The notes below the pieces were generated by a model. The model made no database searches and was not told the DNA's origin. It worked only from the letters and a program-made list of their open reading frames with translations. The translations under genes and the position numbers were made by a program. A stretch of DNA of 20,385 bases. It comes from UBA935 sp031555615. Lineage in GTDB: Bacteria; Bacillota; Clostridia; Lachnospirales; Lachnospiraceae. Below are positions 14,325-20,385 of this stretch, in pieces (positions within the stretch are counted from its first letter, which is position 1; every line of letters starts with the position of its first letter). The stretch spans positions 1 to 20,385 of the forward strand of contig JAVBUF010000004.1 in assembly GCA_031555615.1 (NCBI GenBank), written 5' to 3'.

Positions 14325-14756
14325 TTATTTCCACTTAAACAGGAATATCCCTATAATGGTAACTGCCATTCCGATCACCTTCCGCCATTCCAACGGCTGC
14401 TTTTCCACGCCGAACCAACCAAACAATTCAATTATATAAGCAATCAACAACTGTGCCACCACAATAAAGATCACCGCTCTGGCCGGTCCCAGCATATCCA
14501 TACTGCGGATAACCGTATAGGTAATAAACGCTCCGATAGCGCCGCCTAAAAGCATATATTTCGGTTCCACCCTGGCAAGTGCTCCAAAAGAGGAGCGATC
14601 GGTAATCAGCCATGCTCCCAGACAGACAAGCAATGCCGTAAACTGCACAAAGGCACTTGCTACCCAGATACCGGACGACTTCGTTACCTGGGTATTAAAT
14701 ACTCCCTGTATACTCATCAATCCACCGGATAAAATCGCAATCAAAAAACCAATCAT
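14325..14756 (-). CDS. YdcZ/DUF606-type small membrane protein (DMT superfamily)
   Basis: The 143-residue protein is almost entirely hydrophobic, with about five membrane helices (roughly 2-20, 31-50, 66-86, 90-111 and 124-141). It matches the five-helix DUF606/YdcZ group of the drug/metabolite transporter superfamily: MIGFLIAILSGGLMSIQGVFNTQ at the start, SFGALARVEPKYMLLGGAIGAFITYTVI in the middle and GMAVTIIGIFLFKWK at the end. Members usually act as pairs or dimers; only one copy is present. It has a strong AAGGAGG seven bases before the ATG. It follows the binding-protein gene by 69 bases and may be the last gene of the arg transcript. The substrate is unknown, and no direct functional link to arginine can be read. 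Confidence 0.85.
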   Translation of the reverse strand: MIGFLIAILSGGLMSIQGVFNTQVTKSSGIWVASAFVQFTALLVCLGAWLITDRSSFGALARVEPKYMLLGGAIGAFITYTVIRSMDMLGPARAVIFIVVAQLLIAYIIELFGWFGVEKQPLEWRKVIGMAVTIIGIFLFKWK

Positions 14757-14825
14757 CAGAAAAACCTCCTTAAACTGCTGGTACTAGTCAGTATTCCCTG
14801 ATGATTGGATCTTTATTCGTTACAG

Positions 14826-16358
14826 TTATTCTTCGCTTAAGGCTTCCTTTCTGAGGGTTTCCTCATCCAGGTATTCAATCTGCGTCTCTTCGACGGCCTC
14901 TTCGATTTCCACTTCTGTGTAGGGCTGCCCGGTTATCTGGGTCATAATCTGTTCCGATAGTTGCTTAAGCTGCTTATTGGCATTGGCACCATCCCAAATC
15001 TGGGCAAAGGCAATTTCCAGCTGAACCCAGAAATTACTGGTTTCGATCATCTTCGGCAAAGGAATGGAACGGGCATATTCCTCCGCAAACTTCGCCAGAT
15101 TTTCATATCCGTAATCAATTCCGTCAGCTGCTGCCACCTTACCGGTTCTGGCATAAAGGTTACCGGCCGCTTCGTGAGTCAGATAGTAAGCAAACGCATT
15201 GGCTGCTTCCTGATGCCTGGAATAACCATTCACCACCACACAGTTTGTCACCGACATTGACCTTGTAGGTGTATTTTCATCAATATCCGGTGTTCTGATG
15301 ACTCCATATTCATACTCAAACAGGCCATCCTCGGCGGCATGTTCCAGCTTGGCCACCGCATCGGTAGTTGCAACCGTAAAGACCAACTTACCGGCAATAA
15401 AATCATCCAAAATCTCATTATATTCCACTTCACCGGTATCAATGGCAAAAAATTGATTGAGATTCTGATACATTTTCATACTATTGATAGCATTAAGATT
15501 ATAAATATCGATGTTTGCGGTATTATCTCCCGCTTCACCACCTACTACCATCGCATTTCCTACAAAAAAGTAATTGTAAAAAATATCGGTAACATCCCAT
15601 TTAAACACCGCCTCTACCTGCTCCGGGGCATCATAGGTATCAGCAAATTCCTTCATATCGCTTAAGGTCTGGGGTAATAACATCGACACTCTGTTTTCCA
15701 CCGCCACCCGGTCATCAACAACCGGCTCTGTTTCCTCGATAACCCCTTCCGCTTCTTCCGGTCCGTTTTCGGCCAGTTCCTGTTCAGCCTTTAGGGCGGC
15801 TGCTTCATCGGCTTCCGCTTCCAGCTGGGCAGCGGCCATATCTTCCAGATAAGTCCGGTTATACAGAAGAGCGCTGGTCTCAAAATAGAAAGGATACCCT
15901 AAAACTTTGTCATGGTAGGTAACTGCATTCAACCCCACCTCCGGATAAGCTTCAGTAAACGCTTTCTCTGCCGGTATTTCGATTTCCGAAGCCAGACCTG
16001 CCAGATAGGCTTTTTCCAACGAATCATGACCGATAATATACAAGTCCGGACATTCACCGTTTACCGAAGCCTTATTGATATTTTCCAAATATTCCAGGCC
16101 CGATTCCAAAACCGGAATGACCCGTACATCCTTATTCTCCGGATCATCATTAAAGGCTACTGCCGCACTGCTGATGTAAGCGGTAAGTGCTTCATCGGTA
16201 TACCAGACCAGAACCGTTTCCTTGCCTTTTCCGATTTTATCAAGCAATCCTTCCTGCTGTTGTTCCTGTCCGGGTATTTTTATGATAGCGGCTGCTGCTG
16301 CCAACACCACTACCAAAATAATCGCTCCTACTGCCACCAGTCTGTTCTTCAAACTCAT
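14826..16358 (-). CDS. Membrane-anchored extracellular solute-binding-like protein, orphan
   Basis: The 510-residue product has a signal-anchor helix at about 7-27 with no lipobox Cys. A fold like the MalE/family 1 solute-binding proteins follows: VLVWYTDEALTAYISSAAVAFN at the start, YPFYFETSALLYNRTYLED in the middle, and AANAFAYYLTHEAAGNLYARTGKVAA with the NFWVQLEIAFAQIWDG block near the end. Residues about 173-222 are an Ala/Glu-rich acidic insertion, and the last 30 residues are again strongly acidic. Its ATG overlaps the argD stop (ATGA) and has AAGGAG five bases upstream, so it is coupled to arginine synthesis genes. No permease or ATPase gene is in the window, so it may serve a distant transporter or be a receptor-like relic. 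The ligand is unknown. Confidence 0.8.
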   Translation of the reverse strand: MSLKNRLVAVGAIILVVVLAAAAAIIKIPGQEQQQEGLLDKIGKGKETVLVWYTDEALTAYISSAAVAFNDDPENKDVRVIPVLESGLEYLENINKASVNGECPDLYIIGHDSLEKAYLAGLASEIEIPAEKAFTEAYPEVGLNAVTYHDKVLGYPFYFETSALLYNRTYLEDMAAAQLEAEADEAAALKAEQELAENGPEEAEGVIEETEPVVDDRVAVENRVSMLLPQTLSDMKEFADTYDAPEQVEAVFKWDVTDIFYNYFFVGNAMVVGGEAGDNTANIDIYNLNAINSMKMYQNLNQFFAIDTGEVEYNEILDDFIAGKLVFTVATTDAVAKLEHAAEDGLFEYEYGVIRTPDIDENTPTRSMSVTNCVVVNGYSRHQEAANAFAYYLTHEAAGNLYARTGKVAAADGIDYGYENLAKFAEEYARSIPLPKMIETSNFWVQLEIAFAQIWDGANANKQLKQLSEQIMTQITGQPYTEVEIEEAVEETQIEYLDEETLRKEALSEE

Positions 16359-17551
16359 ACCGGCTCCTTATCTGACATACATTGTTCTAAAATTCCCATC
16401 ATTTCATCAATCTGTTCTTTGGTAATGATAAGAGGCGGGATAAAACGAATAATCTTCTCACCGGCATTGATCAGGACAAGCCCTTTTTCCAGCGCCCTAT
16501 TGATAATCTTTCCTACCGGACCCTGACATTCTATTCCCTGTAACAGACCTGACCCTCTTCTTGTCACTGCATAATCATATTTTTCCACAATTTCCTCTAA
16601 CCGCTCTTCCAGATAGGGCGCCACCTCATTCACATGGGCCAGAATCTGATTCGCTTCAAATAATTCCAAAACCTTACAGATTGCTGCTGCGGCTAATGGG
16701 TTCCCGCCATAGGTGGTTCCATGGTCGCCTGCCTTCAAAGAATTAGCTGCCACTTTTTCATTTAACAGAAAAGCCCCTACCGGCATACCGCAGCCTAAGG
16801 CTTTGGCGGTGGTCAGGATATCCGGCTTAATGCCGAACTTCTGCCAGGTGAACATTGTTCCGGTACGGCCCATACCGCATTGAACCTCGTCCAAAATCAA
16901 TAAAATATCTTTTTCGTCACACAGCCCTCGCACCTTTTTCAGGAACTCTTCTTTGGCCGGATAGATGCCCCCTTCCCCCTGCACGGTCTCCAATATAATG
17001 GCACAGGTCTTATCCGTTACTACGGAAAGGATACTGTCAAAGTCATTTAAATCAGCAAATTTAATGTGCCCGATCATGGGTTCAAAAGCTTCCCGATACT
17101 TGGGTGTTCCGGTTACCGACAAAGCTCCCATGGTCCGGCCGTGAAAAGAATGGTTCATGGCAATGATTTCATGATCGGTACAGCCGTCCTTTAAATAAGC
17201 ATATTTCCGGGCGGCTTTGATAGCCCCCTCCACCGCTTCGGCGCCGCTGTTGGTAAAAAAGACCCGGTCCATACCGGATACTTCTTTTAACTTCCGGGCG
17301 GCTTCGATCGCCGGCATATTATAATAATAATTGGAAGTATGGAGAATTTTATCTACCTGACCCTTAACCGCATCATTATATTCCGGATTATTGTATCCCA
17401 AAGCAAATACTCCGATTCCGGAAACAAAATCAAGATATTTTTTTCCCTCTAAATCATATAAGTAGACCCCTTCCCCTTTATCCCAGATTACCGGATACCG
17501 GTTATAAGTGTGAAGCAGGTCCTGTTCTGCCTGTTCAATATATTCTTTCAT
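16355..17551 (-). CDS. argD: Acetylornithine aminotransferase
   Basis: This pyridoxal-phosphate enzyme converts N-acetylglutamate semialdehyde to N-acetylornithine using glutamate. The 398-residue protein is a class III aminotransferase with FTNSGAEAVEGAIKAARK (99-116), HSFHGRT (134-140), LILDEVQCGMGRTG (218-231, with D221 binding the cofactor) and TTAKALGCGMPVGAF (247-261), where K250 is the Schiff-base lysine. It has an AAGGAGG about seven bases before the ATG, starts 11 bases after argB and overlaps the next gene by ATGA. Some family members also act on succinyl-diaminopimelate. Context (argJ-argB upstream) favours arginine synthesis, although the dap genes in the same window make a second role conceivable. 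Confidence 0.95.
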   Translation of the reverse strand: MKEYIEQAEQDLLHTYNRYPVIWDKGEGVYLYDLEGKKYLDFVSGIGVFALGYNNPEYNDAVKGQVDKILHTSNYYYNMPAIEAARKLKEVSGMDRVFFTNSGAEAVEGAIKAARKYAYLKDGCTDHEIIAMNHSFHGRTMGALSVTGTPKYREAFEPMIGHIKFADLNDFDSILSVVTDKTCAIILETVQGEGGIYPAKEEFLKKVRGLCDEKDILLILDEVQCGMGRTGTMFTWQKFGIKPDILTTAKALGCGMPVGAFLLNEKVAANSLKAGDHGTTYGGNPLAAAAICKVLELFEANQILAHVNEVAPYLEERLEEIVEKYDYAVTRRGSGLLQGIECQGPVGKIINRALEKGLVLINAGEKIIRFIPPLIITKEQIDEMMGILEQCMSDKEPV

Positions 17552-17562
17552 AATCTGCCTCC

Positions 17563-18459
17563 TTATTCCTTCTTGTCGGTATGAATGTCTTCATCCCGGA
17601 TAATTGCCGTTCCGATACCCTCTTTGGTAAATATCTCCAACAGCAGGCAATGGGGAATCCGTCCGTCCAGAATATGTACTCTGTTTACCCCGCTGCGGAT
17701 GGCCGATGTACAGTTATTCAGTTTCGGCAGCATCCCGCCGCCGATAAATCCGCCGGAAATCAGTTCGTCAGCAGCTGTTACGGTAATCCGGGAAATAAAA
17801 GAAGCTTTATCGTTGATATCCTTATATAGACCTTCGATATCCGTCAGAAAAACCAGCTTATCGGCCCCTACAGCTTTAGCAATGGCACAGGCGGCATCAT
17901 CGGCATTGATATTGTAGGTGTGGAACTCATCATCATAACCAATGGGTGAGACGATGGGCAGAAAATCCTTTTCCATCAAATCCAGCAGGATTTTGGGATT
18001 AACCTGGCTGATCTCTCCCACAAAACCGATATCCTGTCCATCGGAATACTTTTTTTCCACCTGCAGTAAACCGCCGTCTTTGCCGCTGATACCGATGGCA
18101 TTAACACCGATCTCCTGAACCATATTGACTAAACCCTTATTGACCTTGCCCAGCACCATCTCGGCGATTTCCATGGTTTCTTCGTCGGTTACCCGGAGTC
18201 CGTTAATAAACTCCGCTTCTTTACCGACCTTACCTACCCAGCGGCTGATTTCCTTGCCGCCGCCGTGAACGATAATCGGCTTGAACCCTACTAACTTCAA
18301 TAAGGTTACGTCTTTGATTACATTTTTCTGCAATTCTTCATTGCTCATGGCACTGCCGCCATACTTCACTACGATTACCTTGCGGTTAAACTGCTGTATA
18401 TAAGGAAGAGCCTCAATCAAAACCTCCGCCTTCTTTAAAACCTCTGTCATGTCATTCAT
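17563..18459 (-). CDS. argB: Acetylglutamate kinase
   Basis: ArgB phosphorylates N-acetylglutamate with ATP, the second step of arginine synthesis. The 298-residue amino acid kinase shows KYGGSAM (32-38), HGGGKE (65-70), INGLRVTD (85-92), NINADDAA (183-190) and GGMLPKL (241-247). It has an N-terminal extension of about 25 residues before the first strand (TEVLKKAEVLIEALPYIQQF). In the characterised arginine-inhibited hexameric enzymes this extension is the mobile helix that mediates feedback, so this enzyme is probably the arginine-sensitive control point; that is inference. GAGGAG lies about nine bases before the ATG. It follows argJ by 39 bases and precedes argD by 11. Confidence 0.96.
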   Translation of the reverse strand: MNDMTEVLKKAEVLIEALPYIQQFNRKVIVVKYGGSAMSNEELQKNVIKDVTLLKLVGFKPIIVHGGGKEISRWVGKVGKEAEFINGLRVTDEETMEIAEMVLGKVNKGLVNMVQEIGVNAIGISGKDGGLLQVEKKYSDGQDIGFVGEISQVNPKILLDLMEKDFLPIVSPIGYDDEFHTYNINADDAACAIAKAVGADKLVFLTDIEGLYKDINDKASFISRITVTAADELISGGFIGGGMLPKLNNCTSAIRSGVNRVHILDGRIPHCLLLEIFTKEGIGTAIIRDEDIHTDKKE

Positions 18460-18498
18460 CTTCTTTATCTCCTCTTCAACATGCGGGAAGAATCGCTC

Positions 18499-19722
18499 TT
18501 AGGATCTGTAGTCCGCATTTATCTTAACATAGTCATAGGTTAAGTCACACCCCCATGCTGTGGCTTCCGCCTCTCCCATTTTCATATCTACCAGTACTGT
18601 TACTGTCCGGGCGGAAAGAATCTTCGTTGCTTCTTCCTCACTATAATCGCAGGCCACACCGTTTCCGTATATCTGCATGCTGCCTGACCGGCTTTGGAAA
18701 AACAGATCCAGATTTTCCGGGTCAAACTGTGCTCCCGAGTATCCCAACGCACATAAAATCCTGCCCCAATTGGCATCATGTCCATAAATCGCCGCCTTGG
18801 TCAGGCTGGAACAGATCACTGATTTGGCCAGAATCCGGGCATCCTCTTTGGTAGCTGCATGGACCACTTTGGTTTCAAATAGGGCTGTTGCACCCTCACC
18901 GTCGCCAGCCATCATTTTGGCCAAAGTTTCATTCACATAGTGTACAGCCGCCTTTAATGTCTGATAATCCTCATTTTCCTCTGTAATCTCCGGATTACCG
19001 GCCAGACCATTGGCCATTACCAGCAATGTATCATTGGTGGAAGTATCTCCATCAACGGAAATCATATTAAAAGTATCCTGTACATCTTCTTTTACCATTC
19101 TGGTGAGCATTTCCTTGGAAATCACCGCATCGGTTGTGACATACCCCAGCATGGTACACATATTGGGATGGATCATTCCCGAGCCTTTGCTCATCCCTCC
19201 CACGGTTACTGTCACACCGCCCAGCTCTATTTCCACTGCTGCCTCCTTGGAAATAGTATCGGTAGTCATAATAGCCTCTGCTGCCTCCATTCCGGCTTCC
19301 AGGGTATCCGCCTTGGACTGCACCAGCTTTTCAATGCCGTTTTCGATCCGGTCCATGGGAAGCTGCATTCCGATAACTCCGGTGGATCCCACAAGAACAG
19401 CATCGACTGGGATTCCTAAAAGGCCGGCAGCTTTTTGTGCCGTTTTCTCACAATAGTCCATCCCCTGTTTACCGGTACAGGCATTGGCAATACCGGAGTT
19501 GACAATTACACATTGGGCAAAGGGGGCCTCCTCCACGATTCTTTTATCCCAGATAACCGGAGCCGCTTTTACCACATTGGTGGTAAAGGTGCCAGCCACC
19601 TGGCAGGGAACTGTGCTGTAAATCAATGCCATATCCTTACGGTCCTTATATTTAATGGCAGCTTCCGCGCCTGCCGCCTCAAATCCCTTTGCTGCGGTGA
19701 CACCGCCTTGAATGATCTTCAT
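18499..19722 (-). CDS. argJ: Glutamate N-acetyltransferase / amino-acid acetyltransferase
   Basis: ArgJ moves the acetyl group from N-acetylornithine back to glutamate, and in bifunctional forms also makes acetylglutamate from acetyl-CoA. From ATG 19722 (407 residues) the protein starts MKIIQGGVTAAKGF, the usual N-terminus. It carries the self-cleavage site in KGSGMIHPNMCTMLGYVTTD, where T190 becomes the N-terminal nucleophile of the second chain; the residue before it is Cys, where Ala is commoner. GHDANWGR and SVDGDTSTND are also typical. The frame continues 13 codons up to an ATG at 19761, but the promoter lies at 19763-19771, so that ATG would be upstream of the transcript start. GAGGAAGG lies just before the chosen ATG. 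No argC precedes it. One chain versus bifunctional activity cannot be decided from sequence. Confidence 0.95.
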   Translation of the reverse strand: MKIIQGGVTAAKGFEAAGAEAAIKYKDRKDMALIYSTVPCQVAGTFTTNVVKAAPVIWDKRIVEEAPFAQCVIVNSGIANACTGKQGMDYCEKTAQKAAGLLGIPVDAVLVGSTGVIGMQLPMDRIENGIEKLVQSKADTLEAGMEAAEAIMTTDTISKEAAVEIELGGVTVTVGGMSKGSGMIHPNMCTMLGYVTTDAVISKEMLTRMVKEDVQDTFNMISVDGDTSTNDTLLVMANGLAGNPEITEENEDYQTLKAAVHYVNETLAKMMAGDGEGATALFETKVVHAATKEDARILAKSVICSSLTKAAIYGHDANWGRILCALGYSGAQFDPENLDLFFQSRSGSMQIYGNGVACDYSEEEATKILSARTVTVLVDMKMGEAEATAWGCDLTYDYVKINADYRS

Positions 19723-19750
19723 ATAACCTTCCTCATCTTTCCTGTCAAAA

Positions 19751-19762
19751 TATGCTTGCATA
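19751..19762. promoter_or_regulatory. Short palindrome at the argJ transcript start
   Basis: TATGC-TT-GCATA at 19751-19762 is a 5-bp inverted repeat with a 2-base centre. It covers the predicted start site directly after the -10 box, a position suited to an operator. It does not match the ArgR/AhrC box well, so the regulator is unknown. Confidence 0.25.
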
Positions 19763-19771
19763 AGTATACCA
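19763..19771 (-). promoter_or_regulatory. Extended -10 promoter of the arg operon
   Basis: On the minus strand TGG-TATACT (19771-19763) is an extended -10 element. No good -35 lies 17 bp upstream, as is usual for this class. The predicted start near 19756 leaves a leader of about 34 bases with the argJ ribosome site. Confidence 0.55.
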
Positions 19772-19816
19772 CTTTTTGGGTAAAATGTGTTATATTTTTT
19801 CTTAATGCTTTTTAAT

Positions 19817-20239
19817 TTACCTTGATACCCCTAATCTTGTCATTAATGCTTCCTGTAAAACCTTAGAAACATTGATTCCGGCACATTCTGCTTCCTGGTT
19901 CAGCCAATTGGGAAGTGTCACATTCCTGCGTACAGTTTTGTTGTCCGTTTTTCTCCGATATTCTGCAAAATCTATATCAACCATTGTTAATATACCCTTT
20001 GTATAGTCAAAGTCTTCCGTATCTTCTCTGGCTTTCGCTATGGCGGCTTCATAATCGGATGGTAATGGCAGTTCACTTCCATCGTCTTCCATATTGATTC
20101 CCATTAATCCGATTGCATCCCGCGCCATGCAAACTGCATCGGGTATACTTTTTCCCTCTGTATAGATATTCATATCGGGAACATATACCAAATAATCCTT
20201 TTCACTCTGCGCTATAAAAGTTGGATAAGCCTGCTTCAT
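19817..20239 (-). CDS. HicB-family antitoxin-like protein, no HicA partner seen
   Basis: The 140-residue protein has a HicB-type partial RNase-H-like fold at the N-terminus (about 5-50: YPTFIAQSEKDYLVYVPDM, then a region like GKSIPDAVCMARDAIGL). A ribbon-helix-helix DNA-binding segment lies at about 102-136 (TVRRNVTLPNWLNQEAECAG followed by INVSKVLQEAL). In HicAB systems HicB neutralises the mRNA-cutting HicA toxin and represses the operon. hicA normally lies directly upstream or downstream and codes for about 60 residues with a dsRNA-binding fold; neither flank here has such a frame (146 bases upstream within the window, argJ downstream). It has AAGGAG five bases before the ATG. It may be an orphan regulator, or its partner may lie beyond the window edge. 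Confidence 0.85.
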   Translation of the reverse strand: MKQAYPTFIAQSEKDYLVYVPDMNIYTEGKSIPDAVCMARDAIGLMGINMEDDGSELPLPSDYEAAIAKAREDTEDFDYTKGILTMVDIDFAEYRRKTDNKTVRRNVTLPNWLNQEAECAGINVSKVLQEALMTRLGVSR

Positions 20240-20385
20240 AAAAACTCCTTCCTATAATGTCAAGCCCTAAAGTGTTGTTTTTTCGGACTTTTTTTAAATA
20301 GTTACCTCTATAACCAGAGCCAAAAGTGTATGACAGTCATTGTATCCTGTACTGAATAGCTAAAAGAAGGTATAGTTTATAAAGC
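20240..20385. other. Non-coding end of the window, nothing assigned
   Basis: This AT-rich stretch upstream of the HicB-like gene has stops in all minus-strand frames and no clear hairpin. TTGACA occurs about 17 bases ahead of the ribosome site, too close to the gene to serve as its -35. No insertion-sequence end or attachment site could be recognised. Confidence 0.4.

Noticed and set aside
19010..19456. 148-codon plus-strand frame inside argJ
   Set aside because: It is antisense to conserved ArgJ motifs and its Ser/Thr/Ile-rich product matches nothing; it is a shadow frame.
19763..19800. ArgR/AhrC operator ahead of argJ
   Set aside because: No stretch fits the 18-bp ARG box well; only a short unrelated palindrome is present.
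20240..20385. Mobile-element end or hicA gene at the right edge
   Set aside because: No terminal inverted repeat, target duplication or short toxin frame could be found in these 146 bases.

Overview
The window looks like chromosome of a low-to-mid GC Gram-positive anaerobe of the Clostridia, most likely a Lachnospiraceae-like species. This is inferred from strong AAGGAGG-type ribosome sites, sigma-A-like promoters, a lysine riboswitch, a 650-residue class III fructose-1,6-bisphosphatase, a tandem OB-fold SSB-like gene and the Firmicutes flavour of the proteins; no rRNA or other marker fixes the species. No tRNA, CRISPR array or intact mobile element was seen. Nearly everything lies on the minus strand and is described here in transcription order from high to low coordinates.

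Right part (about 14.3-20.4 kb, minus): an orphan HicB-type antitoxin, then argJ-argB-argD, tightly packed. An anchored solute-binding-like protein of unknown ligand overlaps argD by ATGA, and a small YdcZ/DUF606-type membrane protein follows. argJ has its own extended -10 promoter, which shows that the upstream in-frame ATG is not the real start.

Middle part (about 8.2-14.3 kb, minus): comEA (a lipoprotein form), an OmpR-type response regulator, a HAMP histidine kinase, a lipoprotein with two GerMN-like domains, and comEC. The genes are nearly contiguous and share one recognisable promoter ahead of comEA. Regulator-kinase-GerMN lipoprotein is the same order as actinobacterial mtrA-mtrB-lpqB, here sitting between two DNA-uptake genes that are adjacent or nearly so in other Firmicutes. 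Downstream of comEC is a tandem OB-fold SSB-like gene broken by one in-frame TAG, then a cob(I)alamin adenosyltransferase with its own promoter.

Left part (about 2.8-6.9 kb, minus): a consensus promoter embedded in the terminator-like inverted repeat of the adenosyltransferase gene drives a lysine riboswitch with an intrinsic terminator, then dapA, dapB and fbp. Excess lysine should shut off diaminopimelate/lysine synthesis and possibly the gluconeogenic phosphatase with it.

Left end: a plus-strand lipoprotein of extreme Thr/Asn/Asp composition, a stand-alone minus-strand hisA of the eukaryotic HIS6 type whose promoter carries a tandem 12-bp repeat, and a plus-strand HD-GYP protein (probable cyclic-di-GMP phosphodiesterase).

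The observations most worth a second look are the amber-interrupted SSB-like gene, the eukaryotic-type HisA, the competence/MtrAB-LpqB-like cluster, and the orphan binding protein coupled to argD. I did not find a clearly novel multi-gene defence or mobile system.
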